Source: Siphonodentalium dalli
Taxonomy: Eukaryota > Mollusca > Scaphopoda > Gadilida > Siphonodentaliidae
Direction: 5' to 3'
DNA: 64,000 nt
Assembly (NCBI GenBank): GCA_032622095.1
Contig: CP136063.1
Span: forward strand, 84,425,980 to 84,489,979
Position 1 is the first letter of the stretch, and each line of letters opens with the position of its first letter. This document shows positions 1-11,003 of the stretch, piece after piece. A model generated the notes under the pieces. It saw only the letters and a list, made by a program, of their open reading frames with translations. It was not told where the DNA came from and did no database searches. Made by a program: the position numbers and the translations under genes.

Positions 1-60
1 GCGTAATTTTTCAGGATTTAGTTGGAAATATGGCTTGTTGCAATTTGATGAATGGCAACA
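1..60. mobile_element. MITE family A copy 1, left part
   Basis: Family A is a palindromic MITE of about 120-220 bp. Intact copies begin TACAGTAATGCCC and end in the inverse, so TA flanks the element, as in Tc1/mariner derivatives. The window opens inside a copy: the arm with TTTCAGGATTTAGT and ATGGCTTGTTGC is visible. The copy is cut by the TIR element that starts at 61 and resumes at 1914. No coding capacity. Confidence 0.8.
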
Positions 61-90
61 TAGTCGGGGAGCCAATAAGGTCCACCTGCA

Positions 91-116
91 CCCCCCCCCC
101 CCCCCCCCCCCCCCCC
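91..116 (+). repeat. Poly-C tract, 26 bp
   Basis: An uninterrupted C run that extends the C-rich inner end of the left TIR (the right TIR has only seven). It is prone to length error in sequencing and could form an i-motif or, on the minus strand, a G-quadruplex. Confidence 0.9.
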
Positions 117-119
117 TCA

Positions 120-540
120 CCCTTGGCCATGTCACTCCCCGTATCCCTATTTGTCACACCATAGCAGAATAGCCACTCAAGATATACTAATACTCCCCAG
201 CCATGTCAGTATATTCACTCCATGTATGCATATGCACATCATCCATGCCCATATAGCCGCTCGCTATATACACATACCCCTCGCCCATGACCATATAGCA
301 ACACATGTGTATACCCGTATAACCTACACATGACCTACACGTCACCAAGCAGGAACACCGGGTATACTCATACACCTGACACATGACCATTTAGTCACTC
401 CCTGTATAGCTATTCATTACATTTATGATCATACAGTCACTAATTGTATACATACATGTACTCATCTCACCGTTGACCATACAATAACTCCCTGTATACC
501 TATTCACCTCATCTATGATCATATAGTAACTCCCTGGCTA
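120..540 (+). repeat. Degenerate minisatellite inside the TIR element
   Basis: About nine diverged units of roughly 45-50 bp built around ACCATATAGTCACTCCCTGT and a following CCTATTCACCTCAT segment. Units vary in length and sequence. Open frames here are products of the repeat and are not considered genes. Confidence 0.7.
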
Positions 541-1913
541 CCATCTTGGCATCCACCGTGTATCCAGTTGATATGTTTTATCATAATGGACCAGAATAGC
601 CACATATTATGGTTCATCTCAGTTCCGTTTCAAAGTTCTGCCCATTTCCTTTCAATAATATGGCAAGAAACACAAAAGAGGTTCTCCGCGAAATTCCATA
701 CTGCAACTTTAAAATGAATTTGTCATGCCCCATACGGAACTGGGACAAACATAATAGAACGTAGTTGTCAGTTAATTGACTAACACGTACAATAACCAAG
801 TGAGTCACAATTTACTACCTTGTCGGATAACGCAGAGAATAATGTTCGGGATATATGTAAATAATTAACATTTTACAAATTTGGTTGCCATTTTGGAAGC
901 CATCTTGAGCAATTTGGTCTATAAACACCGTAGTGTGACACATTTAAGATACACCAAAACAATAAATACCTTTGATACCAATGATAGTTGCATTTTACTT
1001 AAAACAATTTTCCAACCCTGAAAAGTTAATTTTTGCCGAAATTTATGTCAAGTTTGTGAGAGAAAAATCCAATATTTCTGGTGATGTCAGTGGTGACAAT
1101 AGAAACAATGATCCATGGTGCATCAGACATGTTAGTATGCAATGTATATAATACAGATTAGCCAATTTTATATATTAACCACAACTTGTAAGCCATTGCA
1201 GGACACCCTGGGGCAATATTTACCATTTTTCATATTTTCGGCGGCCATTTTGGAAATTTTCTACACCAATTTCATTCCCATTGAAGTAAAACATCCGTCC
1301 AATAAAATAAAGCACATAGTTGTTGACATTCTATAAACAGCCTGTGTGGTTTGTCGATAAAATGACTATCAAAATCGTCTTGCAAAAAATCGAAAATTTT
1401 ACCCCTCTTTTTCAAATCCTCTTTCTGTATCTATTACGGAACCCTCGTCAATGGCAAATGTCTTAAAATGACGCTATAATATCACGCTTGATGACTGTCT
1501 CAAAACCTGTGCCATTTACTAATGATTAATGTGAAGAAAAATGGAAGATATGGTGAAATATTAATTAAATTTCCTATTTTCGTGCAGATGACGTCATTTT
1601 TCGGCGGCCATTTTGAATTTTTTTCGAAATTTTTTGCCGTCATTTTGAAGAAGGACATCATACCAACAAATGGCATATATTTTGTCTGTGTCTTTTGCTA
1701 ACAACCGATCTATTACAACGATTAAATAGAGCTGGTCGGAATTAGAGGAAATGGCGGCCATCTTGGATTCAAATGGCTCTAGCACCTAGTAGGGCCACCT
1801 TTATTTTTCGGTGAATTCCGGATTCTTTATCTGGATACCATAGGGAACAATAAAAATAAGGTTATTTGTAATCATCGGGGGGGTGCAGGTGGACCTTATT
1901 GGCTCCCCGACTA

Positions 1914-1997
1914 ACAAGCCATATTTACGACTAAATCCTGAAAAAAATTCCCATAATTCTGCTGTGGTTTAGACTTTGATTATTTAGGGCATTGTTG
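1914..1997. mobile_element. MITE family A copy 1, right part
   Basis: This arm is the inverse of 1-60 and continues through CCCATAATTCTGCTGTGG to TTAGGGCATTG, the usual outer end of family A. The last bases diverge from the TACTGTA terminus of other copies. Confidence 0.8.
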
Positions 1998-2201
1998 TAA
2001 TTAAATTTCTGTGCCCTAAGGCCAATATGAATAAATTGCTAGATTTTTTATAAAATGGGGCGGGAGGGCAAATTTAGTTTTTTATATACTTCCTAACATA
2101 AATAGTCATGGACAGTTCTAGATATTGAAACAGTATGCTATAAATATATCTTATATAATACAAGGTGATTTGGATCGTCCAATTTGATCAAAATAGTCTC
2201 A

Positions 2202-2444
2202 TTAACCCTTTCATGACGGGAGCTGCGCTGGTGCAGCGTTAAAGACCCTGTGCCAGTGCATTCTCTTATATATGTGATTCTCCCATAGGATGCACTGGCT
2301 TACAAGATCAAGGTAAATATTGTTAGGCCAATGCATTCTCTTATATATGTGAGGTACCCTATGGGTGACTCGCATATATACGAGAATACATTGGCACAGG
2401 GTTTTCACCAAATTTCAGGAAGCTCCAGTCATGAAAGGGGTTAA
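2202..2444. mobile_element. TTAA-flanked double-hairpin MITE (family B copy 1)
   Basis: Both ends are TTAA, with inverted ends TTAACCCTTTCATGAC. The TTAA duplication and CCC-starting TIR suggest a piggyBac-type element. Inside are two successive hairpins whose arms contain TGCATTCTCTTATATATG and its inverse. Translations of these arms give repeated RIYKRMHW peptides, which are by-products of the hairpin. Confidence 0.8.
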
Positions 2445-2808
2445 AGGGTCATTGAAATGTAATTTGACAGTTATAACGCATGATAAAAAAGTTTACATAA
2501 AAGATATCCAAAATATTTTGAGGAGGAGACTAAAAATATGGTTGGGAGGGGATTCAAATCTAGCAATTTTTTTATATTGGCCTTACAGTTCAAAATATAT
2601 TTCTGAAAGATACTGTACCAACAATTTCCAGTGTATGTTCCAGATATGTCAGAGGCGTTACTATGGAAACATTATATTCCAGTGTCTTTAAGATTCTAAG
2701 TTCTGACTGCAGTATGCTGTCTGCGGTATAATGGTGGCCAGTCTCTGAAAGCAATCGTCTGCATCTGTTCACACCTACAATCTGTATACAAAATTACAGA
2801 GACAGTAA
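2445..2808. other. No gene recognised
   Basis: AT-rich unique sequence. The only motif noted is GTTACTATGGAAAC at 2657-2670, which resembles an RFX X-box. Confidence 0.5.
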
Positions 2809-3171
2809 TTAAAGACATATTATGTACTTGATCGGGTGCGTGAAACTGATATGTTAGTATTCAGGTGCTATGCCAACTGGAGGAATGTAGCATTCAACTA
2901 ACATCACCGAAAATCTGAAGCAAATCGACCATACCACTCCATAGAAAACATTGTTTGAACTACGCTAAATTGTAAATATTTACTACTCGAATCGGGACGC
3001 TTTTATCAGCGATAAACTAACGAAATCGATTTCGTCATCGGCAGTCACTGCATTTAATTATATATAAGAATGATGGTGTGTGTTGTCAATTTAGATATAA
3101 TATTTGTAAAAATAACTTCTATGAACAAGATTATTCTCCAATCTCTATTTGAGTGTTTCACATCACTTTAA
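2809..3171. mobile_element. TTAA-flanked repeat (family E copy 1)
   Basis: A 363-bp repeat that starts TTAAAGACATATTATG and ends CACATCACTTTAA. A second full copy is at 7581-7953 and a 3' part at 42607-42801. It has no long TIR and no open frame. The right-hand TTAA is shared with the family D element that starts at 3168. Confidence 0.7.
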
Positions 3172-3595
3172 AGGCCCACTTAATTTTCAAGTCATTGATT
3201 ATTTTTTTCTATAGTGCCTTGATATACAGTTTTAATAATATGACATAAAATATGATTAAAATACTATAATTCATCACCATTTGAATCGTCTGAAACATTA
3301 TAGAGAAATGGAAAACATCTGAAATCATAAAAAGTTTCCCCCATTATGGCTCCCAGAATGCAACAGAATTCAAACTAAAAATGTATTTGCAATGGAAGGG
3401 GAATAACTCTATCTTTAAAATATAGAGTTATTCCCCCTCCATTGAAAATAATACAACTCAACTCAACAAAAACAACATGTTCACAGCTTATTACACCGGA
3501 TAAGTTGATAATACAATGTTTTTTCAAATGGTATATAATATGGCATATATTTCATATATGTGATCTGGGGGTTCGAAAATTAAGTGGGCCTTTAA
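3168..3595. mobile_element. TTAA-flanked MITE with central palindrome (family D copy 1)
   Basis: Inverted ends TTAAAGGCCCACTTAATTTTC and its inverse at 3574-3595 give a clear TTAA-flanked TIR pair. The centre (3391-3443) is a separate palindrome around GGGGAATAACTCTAT, long enough to form a stem of about 22 bp. Confidence 0.8.
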
Positions 3596-3880
3596 AGCCG
3601 CAGTGTCTTGTCCTACGAAATTAACCAATTCTTGCACTACTTAGTTCTCTTCTTTTTCAATGAATCCACTAGTAGAAACCCACATGGCGATTTGCGCTCC
3701 AAAACACACCCAATAATATTCGCTTTAATATTTTTCCCGGTATCGAAATACGTTGATAATTACCTGAATTACCTTTCTACGGGCATTACATGTCCCATGA
3801 AGACACATTGAAGTCGTAAAAAATGCAACTTCGAACACGATGATTGGGTCCCATTCAAATATTGTGACATTTGTATTCAT
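3592..3880. mobile_element. Family F copy 1 (partial)
   Basis: This stretch aligns with 8395-8610: CCACATGGCGATTTGCGCTCC, the CCTGAATTACCTTTCTAC block and the GTCCCA...GAC.CATTGAA block recur in the same order. No right-hand TIR was found. It abuts family D at the shared TTAA. Confidence 0.55.
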
Positions 3881-3928
3881 TGCAATTCTGGAATCGGAAG
3901 CAGAATAACGCTCGATTTGCAGAAAAGG

Positions 3929-4060
3929 TACAGTAATGCCCTAAGTAATCGATTTAGTCGGAAATATGGCTTGTTGCCATTCATCGGAAAGCTCTCAGTG
4001 AGAAGTTACCCATAATTCTGCTGTGGTTATGGAGTCGATAACTTAGGGCATTACTGTATA
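3929..4060. mobile_element. MITE family A copy 2
   Basis: Begins TACAGTAATGCCC and ends GGGCATTACTGTA, so TA flanks it. One arm is internally deleted, leaving 132 bp. Confidence 0.85.
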
Positions 4061-5513
4061 TTGTGTTATCTTAAAGATGAGTTATCTCTTCATATAACAA
4101 TTTTTAAATAGTCTCGTGGGTATAAAATAATAAATATGTATTGAAGACCAATGTCCGGAAACGCTTCTATCACTTAATATTGATTTTATTTCGAATATTT
4201 TATAACAAAATAAGATGATTAAGTGAGACACTTTATTGTTCTATTATTAGAACAGACCATTCAGGCAATAACATATAGCGATAGAGATCATTAGGGTGTT
4301 TCAATAGCTAAGCTCGAACATCAAATGTCCCAGATCGATTGTTTGTATTGTTTTATTACATATTTATAAGTGATAATGAGTCTATTTAACCTTTATTTGT
4401 GACAAAATTACGCAATAAAATTTCTGGTAACCACTATTGTTCATTTGTTAAACATGCACACCTTTTTAGACCAGAAAATATTCTAAATATAATCAATATT
4501 AATCCATAGAAGCATTTCTGGAAAGGGGTCTTCGTTTCATATCTAATATGTTATACCCGGTAACTATATAACACATGTTTACAAAGAGATAGCCCATCTT
4601 TAACATGACACAGCCATGTCCGCTTGATATTGGTCATAATCGAGATTGCTGGCAATGATGGGATGTCCGCATTTGAATGTCCCAAGCTACATCCGCCAAG
4701 GTCGCTGTAGCTTAATCTTGTACTGTGCATGTCTTTCCCAGTTAACTAAGAATAGCAACAATTCCGCATTATTTTTCCGCCCGGAATTTAATTGCTATTG
4801 CGTGTCCATTTACATATATTTTTTCGTATAACTCACATCGACTGTGTATGATAAATATGGGGGATAGAGGTCATTGTGTGTTCTTTATTTGTTTTTGGGA
4901 GTGGAGAAAATGTAATCTCTCATGATGGGTGTTCAACCAGTGGTTCAACAAACATTTTTCTCTCAACAGTTTGTGCATTCGGCACACCTCGGTAGGCTCC
5001 GAGTTTTGACAAGTGTATTATATATTGGCGTCACGTGACTCACGTCGGGTGGTAGATGTCTACAACAGGACGGAAGTTGCCGAATTAGAACAAGAAGTCG
5101 AGCATGCACAGTTACTAGTCGCTAAATTTAATTTATGAAAATAAATAAACACGTGGGTTACTATAGTTTGAAAACATGCAGGATTTTAAAAACAAGCTCG
5201 TCACACAAATGGTGCCAGTCAAGATGACAGGCGCAAATAGATTTGTACTGAATATTTAGGTGTTTTTCGTCAGTCAATGACAGTGGCCGAACCATTGTTT
5301 TCAGGCTTGTTGACTGGATGTTTTTAGCTTGGATATCAAATGACCTGCACATATCATTAGAGCAAAAGAATATTTCAAATATATAAAGTTGGGTTAATAG
5401 ATATGGGAACATTAGGCCTAATTCTATCAACATATTACCAAGTTCGGTATTTAGTTATGTAGCTCAACCTTGACCATTGCCAGCAGCTGTGGCCTGCATT
5501 GAATAATGGTACC
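4061..5513. other. 1.45 kb with no gene recognised
   Basis: AT-rich sequence without recognisable repeats or conserved reading frames. A minus-strand frame of 90 codons at 5161-5433 has no recognisable domain or splice context and is not called. Confidence 0.5.
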
Positions 5514-5715
5514 TACAGTAATGCCCTAAATAATTGACTCCTTAACCACAGCAGAATTATGGGTAACATTTCAGGATTTAGTCAGAAATATGTCTTGTTG
5601 CCATTCATCGGAAAGCTCTCAGTGAATTGCAACAAGCCATATTTCCGACTAAATCCTGAAAAGTTACCCATAATTCTGCTGTGGTTAAGGAGTCGATTAT
5701 TTAGGACATTACTGA
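5514..5715. mobile_element. MITE family A copy 3
   Basis: About 200-bp near-perfect palindrome from TACAGTAATGCCC to GGACATTACTGA. Both arms carry AACCACAGCAGAATTATGGG. Short frames across it are by-products of the palindrome. Confidence 0.9.
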
Positions 5716-5949
5716 ACCTAAAAGCCACAGCAGCTACTGTAGTCTGGGACCAGAGGGGTTAAGTCTCACAGATTCGCCATGAGACTCCCGGTTTACGATA
5801 GCTTTCCAGCAAATATTGAAGACCCCCATTATCTTCTGCACATAGGCAAAAATCCCTGAGAATTGACCATGCAGGATCTATTTCTAGTATATGTCTTCCA
5901 ACAATGCATGTATATACAACACTAATTTTGGCCCATTTTATAACTTTCA

Positions 5950-6380
5950 AATAAGGTTTGACCTTTTAAATCTCTACTTGGAATACCTTATATTGTGATC
6001 CCAATTTTGGTCTGACTTTTTAAATATTCTCTAGGGCACAAGTATGTGGTCAAATTTTTTACCAACGGAGTTCACTCGCATGAACTCATCTAATTTTTTT
6101 ACGACTTTTAAATCAGATCGGATCATTTAAATATCCACTAAGGAATACGTTATAATGTGGTCCCGAAATTTCAAATTTGACATGTCAGAGTTTGAAGCCA
6201 TGAGGGATCATCTAACACGTTGACTGCCAACTCCCATTTAATTACATGCAAAAAGTACAAGATAACTTGTAGTCAGCAGTCAAGGTGTTAAGATTTTCAA
6301 ATCAGGTCTGACGTTTTGAATATTCGCTAAGGAATACCTTATAATGAGATGTGAGCTTGCTCGCGATTTGACAGCATGAA
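5950..6380. repeat. Degenerate tandem repeat with a small TTAA element inside
   Basis: Four diverged units share TTTTAAAT, TCACTAAGGAATACCTTATAA and GTGGTCCC blocks. Between units, at 6213-6292, lies a small palindromic insert with ends AACACGTTGACTGCC and GCAGTCAAGGTGTTAA. These match the TIR of the larger element at 11004-11885. It also carries the dyad TACAAGATAACTTGTA (6256-6271). Confidence 0.55.
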
Positions 6381-6630
6381 ACAATCCTCAATAACATCTG
6401 ATTTTTAATCCTATCCTGGATGTCCAGCCAGCACTTCCATTTGAACTTGTTTGATGATTCCCATACATGCTTGTATAAACCTTGGATGTGAGCAAACATG
6501 AAGCTGTATGATCAAAATAAAGATTGATGTTAATTACATAACTGCTTATCAAATATTTCCCATCAAAAGAAACCATATCAACAAACTTAGTCACAGCCAT
6601 ATTTAATTCATCCAGCCCCTGTTCCGTGAT

Positions 6631-6741
6631 TTAAGTGCTTCAGGTCAAAGTTCTGGAGGTGCATTCCATATATGGAATTCATGAATATTCAAAACTCCAT
6701 ATATGTCATGCATCTCCAGAACTTTGACCTGTAGCACTTAA
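6631..6741. mobile_element. TTAA-flanked palindromic MITE (family C copy 1)
   Basis: A 111-bp palindrome with arms TTAAGTGCTWCAGGTCAAAG and about 45 bp of pairing, TTAA at both ends. Its right TTAA (6738-6741) is also the left TTAA of the family B element. Confidence 0.85.
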
Positions 6742-7136
6742 CCCTTTACCCAACAGAAGGGCCCTGTGCCAATGCATTCTCTTATATATGCGAGTCGACC
6801 ATAGGTCGCCTCGCATATATAAGAGAATGCATTGGCTTAACACATTAAAAATTATAAAATTGTTAAAGAATGTAAGAAAAGTGGTAAAAAGTGTTAAAAA
6901 AAGATTTTTTTTAGGCCAATGCATTCTCTTATATATGCGAGGCGACCTATGGTCGACTCGCATATATAAGAGAATGCATTGGCACAGGGCATAACTGTAA
7001 CTATCACAATGTGGTCAAGGAGCCGGTTCCAATGATATCCATATTTGTATGGTTCTATTGAGACAGACCGAAGATATTTTAGGCTGTTGAAGCTTTATTT
7101 GGCCGGTTTTGGCCGGTTTGTTGGGTAAAGGGTTAA
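6738..7136. mobile_element. Family B copy 2, long form
   Basis: TTAA ends with TIR TTAACCCTTTACCCAACAGA and its inverse. The double-hairpin core (6755-6999) has two hairpins with GCATTCTCTTATATATGCGAG arms separated by an A/T spacer. A 3' extension (7000-7115) recurs inverted in copy 3. No coding capacity. Confidence 0.85.
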
Positions 7137-7580
7137 ACCATGGAACGGGAGCTGGATGGATACAATATGGCTGTGACTTAGTGACAAGCCATATTTCGTC
7201 CGTAAAATTTGAAGTTAAAATTTATCCAGAACCATGCACTTCCAACAATAAAAATAATTTCATGAACTTTATCCTGAAAGCATGTTGTATTATAAATACC
7301 GGTACACATATTTCACTTGAACATGTTGTAAAATGTGTCAGAATCTCATGTCTCTCCATTTCAAAATTATTGGATCTATAAATGGAGCAGGGAAGGGATA
7401 TACCACCATTAACTTACATCAGGGTTTCCACTATGTTTGGAGAAATGGAGCCCATGGCTGTTGGAGGGACCCCATTCCTAAAATTATACTTTCAGCTTTC
7501 TCTTCAACGAAGACAACAGCTCTATGGCAGTATGCAAAGAATAATATCTTGGTTCACCTAAAACATAAGTCATTATTACT
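7137..7580. other. No convincing gene; possible decayed minus-strand exon
   Basis: On the minus strand an acceptor-like TTTTAG near 7566 precedes a 22-codon frame rich in Leu and Lys that ends in TAA. Another minus frame stays open longer across the same bases. Neither has a partner exon with matching phase, so no gene is called. Confidence 0.3.
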
Positions 7581-7953
7581 TTAAAGACATATTATGGACT
7601 TGTTCGTGAACACTGATAAGTTAGTATTCATGCGCCATGCCAACTGGAGGAATTTAGCATTCTACTAACATCGTCAAAAATCTCAAGAAAATCGACCATA
7701 CAACTCCAGAGAAAACATCATCTGAACTACGCTCAATTGTAAATATTTACTTCTTGATTCGGGATGCAACTATCGGTGACAAAACTAACGAAAACGATTT
7801 CCCTATCGAGAGTCACTGCATTTAATTGATTTGTAAGAATGACAGTGCGTGTTGTCAATTTGGATATAACATTTGTAAAAATAACTACATTGATCAAGAT
7901 TATTCTCCACTCTATATTTGACCAGTCTACCGGAGTGTTTCACATCACTTTAA
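7581..7953. mobile_element. Family E copy 2
   Basis: A 373-bp repeat with TTAA at both ends, collinear with 2809-3171 over its full length. Retained blocks include ATGCCAACTGGAGGAAT and AGTCACTGCATTTAATT. Confidence 0.75.
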
Positions 7954-8419
7954 AAATTACTTCCACTCATAAAGTGCTGGGATTTTTTTCTGGTCTGCCA
8001 AGAAAAATATTCATGTGTCAAGTATTAACATCTAAAATACCTGTCAAACAGCTCAATTGCCAAGTATTTTGCATTCATTGGCATCTTGAGTTTCTCGCAT
8101 GTGAGAAACACAAATTCTGCAGTTTTATTTTGCTTATAGAGACCTCTTCCCTGAAATGAAGAAAATTATACATTTGTACTACATGTATATATAAATTTCT
8201 ACATGTATTTCCTTATTTTTATACTGTTTTGAACCTTCAATTTGCTAGACACCACAAGTTATACAAACAATCAACCTAAAATAAAAATATTTTTAATTAC
8301 AGCTGGGTGTTTACCAACAATTATTTCAACATTCGGCATCTTGTCTCTGATCGAGGGTCAGATAAAGAAAATAAGAACAAATTCCTTCTATTTTTCAATG
8401 TTTTCTTGGTATTAATGGT
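7954..8419. other. No gene recognised
   Basis: AT-rich unique sequence. The last 80 bp (from about 8340) are weakly similar to 3640-3690, upstream of family F copy 1. Confidence 0.4.
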
Positions 8420-8883
8420 TTAAAGCCACATGGCATTTTGCACTCCAATATTCACCTAAAAATAATTCATTTTGAATTTTTTCCGGTAGGTTGATAAATA
8501 CCTGAACTACCTTTCTACAAGCATTATATATGTCCCAGAAAGACGCATTGAAATCATAAAAAATACAACTTCAAACACATTGTACAGGTCCCACTAACAT
8601 TAACCCTTCCATGACTGCATGCTGGTCATCCCATAATCCCCACTTCGGGCAAGAAAACGCCACTGCACGGGTCAGTGAAACACGAAGTGGGCGCGCATAT
8701 GATTAAATTTCCCACAACAAGTGTTAGGTGTACAGTAATGCCCTAAATAATCGATTCCTTAACCACAGCATAATTATGGGTAACTTTTCAGGATTTAGTC
8801 GGAAATATGGCTTGTTGCCGGAAAGCTATCAGTGATGAATGGCATTACTGTATTTTGTAGCGCAAACTGCCATGTGGCTTTAA
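8420..8883. mobile_element. Family F copy 2 with nested MITE A
   Basis: TTAA at 8420 and 8880 with TIR TTAAAGCCACATGGCATTTTG and its inverse at the right end define the element. A family A copy sits inside (8731-8852). The right TTAA is shared with family B copy 3. Confidence 0.75.
8731..8852. mobile_element. MITE family A copy 4 (nested)
   Basis: TA-flanked ends TACAGTAATGCCC and GGCATTACTGTA. One palindrome arm is mostly lost. Confidence 0.85.
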
Positions 8884-9285
8884 CCCTTTACCCAACAGAA
8901 CGGCCAAAAACACCCAAATAAAGCTTCAACAGCCTAAAATATCTTCCGTCTGTCTCAATAACACCATACAAATATGGATATCATTGGAACCGGTTCATTG
9001 ACCACATTGTGATGGTTACAGTTATGCCCTGTGCCAATGCATTCTCTTATATATGCGAGTCGACCATAGGTCGCCTCGCATATATAAGAGAATGCATTGG
9101 CCTAAAAATAATCTTACATTTTTTAACAATTTTTATAATATTTTTCTACATTCTTTGACAATTTTATCATTTTTAATATGTGTTAAGCCAATGCATTCTC
9201 TTATATATGCGAGGCGACTTATGGTCGACTCGCATATATAAGAGAATGCATTGGCACAGGGCCATTCTGTTGGGTAAAGGGTTAA
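8880..9285. mobile_element. Family B copy 3, long form, inverted
   Basis: TTAA-flanked, 406 bp, the reverse orientation of 6738-7136 including the extension. Two hairpins are retained and the spacer between them is diverged. Confidence 0.85.
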
Positions 9286-9374
9286 GAAGAAATACTGAGT
9301 TTCAGAATTCACAAACATCTTTGATAGCTCCATGTGTGAGCATAATGAAAAAAGTTTCCATATGTTCTAACCAC

Positions 9375-9557
9375 CTTTTGTTTTGAAGCAACCTGCATTC
9401 TTTTCTGATTGGCATAGTATAGATTGAGCAACCATTCTGTGAGTAGCTCCAGGCTTGCTCCAGTCACATCATAATTAAAATAAGGCTCCGGTGGACTTCC
9501 GAATATCTTCTCATGATGCTTCTTGTTTGTCATTTGCAGTCAGAGGCTGGTAAATAA
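9375..9557 (-). CDS. Candidate single exon of an unrecognised host gene, possibly disabled
   Basis: On the minus strand a good acceptor (TTTCTCCATTTCCAG) precedes a 183-nt exon that ends at a usable donor (CAAAAG|GTGG). From the ATG at 9533 the frame gives 53 residues with protein-like composition: a Lys/His-rich start, a segment with FGSPPEPYFNYD, then a helical stretch ELLTEWLLNLYYANQKRM. The eight codons between the acceptor and that ATG include TGA, which could be a decayed CGA, or the ATG could be a true start. I do not recognise the family. No exon of matching phase was found nearby, since the flanking introns are filled with MITEs. Confidence 0.35.
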
Positions 9558-9563
9558 CTGGAA

Positions 9564-10097
9564 ATGGAGAAAGAAACACTGTCGGTGATCCCGAAATCAA
9601 GCATGAAATTACTAAGGCCACAGTTTTATTTGTTGGTTGTCTATATAACATCAGTTCCACAGGGGCTCATTCGGTACTCAAGAAATGCCATTTTTCCGAT
9701 AAATGCTACGCCGCTCAATCGAGACGCTACGTTTCAATTCCGATTTTCAAAGTTTGTGTTCACCACTATTTGACAGCAGAGAAAATAAGGTAATGTTTCT
9801 GGAAGCTAACGACACCTTATATACGAGTCCCAGTCATCCTGAAATGTTTGAAATGCTTTGGATTTGCATTGAGGTTCATTTCATTTGTGACGTTAATATG
9901 ATTCTGAGAAGTGTGGAAATAAACATTAACGGCTCCCTGAAATGTATTACCACTGAATACCGACTTACGGCAACTATCCGGAATTGTCAAAATTTCACCA
10001 TGACTTGGAAATGAGATATCAACAAATTGAGAACGAAACACTGTCAGTGATCCCCAAATCAAGCATGAAATTACTAATGCCACAGTTTTATCTGTTG
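9564..10097. repeat. Direct repeat pair flanking an ambiguous open region
   Basis: 9570-9632 and 10030-10094 are near-identical (CCCAAATCAAGCATGAAATTAC and flanks). Between them both strands are open: 103 codons on plus (9703-10014) and 88 codons on minus (9817-10083). The minus frame starts with a hydrophobic, signal-like stretch. Each looks partly protein-like, neither matches a family I know, and I cannot choose a strand. Confidence 0.4.
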
Positions 10098-10099
10098 GT

Positions 10100-10354
10100 T
10101 TAACTCATTCATGAGTGGAGCTTCCTGAAATTTTTCAAAAACCCTGTGTCAATCCATTCTCTTTATATACATTTGAGCCTCACATATATAAGAGAATACA
10201 TTGGACTAACAATATTTACTTTGACCGTGTAAGCCAGCGCATTCTCTTATATATGCAAGGATCACTATGGGAAACTCACATATATAAGAGAATACACTGG
10301 CACAGGATCTTTAAAGCTGCACCAACACAGCTCCCGTAATGAAAGCTAGGGTTA
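10100..10354. mobile_element. Family B copy 4, diverged
   Basis: Left end TTAACTCATTCATGA and right end TAATGAAAGCTAGGGTTA are decayed family B ends. Two ATATATAAGAGAATRCA hairpins remain. Confidence 0.7.
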
Positions 10355-10780
10355 TATAAAGTAGAAAAAATCAAGTTGCAAAATACCTTATTTCTACCTA
10401 TAGTCTAATGGATCATATAGCACAATAAATTCATAACTGTTTAAACAGCATATCAACGTGGTCAGTACTTACATGGAAGCTAATACTAAATTGCAAGAAA
10501 TTATTTATGGAGGAAACAAAACAGAAAGATTTCAGAAGAAATTATTTTTAATTTTGTCCTATCTCATTGAAAAAATATCCATATAAAACAAGCAAATAAA
10601 AAACTACGTGCAGTAACTTGTGCATCTGATTTTTTACCCAGACACACTATTTATCATTGGTGCACCTATGAGAAAGAACCTCGACACTACAGGTATGTAT
10701 AAATGTACAAAAAGAACATTGTTTTGAGCTAATTTTTTAATAACTAGAACTTAATAAAACAAATTAAAGTGTTGGTTTAG
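10355..10780. other. No gene recognised
   Basis: AT-rich sequence with no feature I can support. Confidence 0.4.
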
Positions 10781-11003
10781 GTTATAAATAGGGACCGACG
10801 AATCGGCAATTTCAACATCGAATCGAATCTCGAATCGAATCACGATAATGATTCGAAATCGAATCGAATCTCGAATCAAATCTTTTTCAAACACTTTAGT
10901 AGATTGGCGGTACCGATCAGTGGGGTGTACGAGCAAAAATGGGGGCAATTGTCCAATGATTTTATAACATCAGTGAGATAACTCAGATTACGAAGGAGGT
11001 TCA

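Larger units (their letters stand above)
61..1913. mobile_element. 1.85-kb non-autonomous TIR transposon inside MITE A
   Basis: Terminal inverted repeats of 37 bp (61-97 and 1877-1913) start TAGTCGGGGAGCC and are perfect. The flanking bases ACA (58-60 and 1914-1916) form a 3-bp target duplication, because removing 61-1916 restores the GGCAACAAGCC seen in other family A copies. The interior is non-coding: a poly-C run, a degenerate minisatellite, then about 1.2 kb with recurring GGCGGCCATTTTG blocks. No transposase frame is present. The superfamily is not certain; a 3-bp duplication would fit several cut-and-paste groups. Confidence 0.8.

Noticed and set aside
5559-5762. Plus-strand frame through MITE A, with relatives at 62822-63041
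   Set aside because: It runs across a palindromic MITE; both strands are open because of the symmetry.
6706-6994. Open frames with repeated RIYKRMHW peptides on both strands, also near 2211, 9053, 10115 and 57419
   Set aside because: They are translations of the family B hairpin arms. The same peptide appears in opposite orientation within one element.
7400-7566. Minus-strand exon ending a host gene
   Set aside because: The acceptor is plausible, but competing frames are equally open and no phase-compatible partner exon was found.
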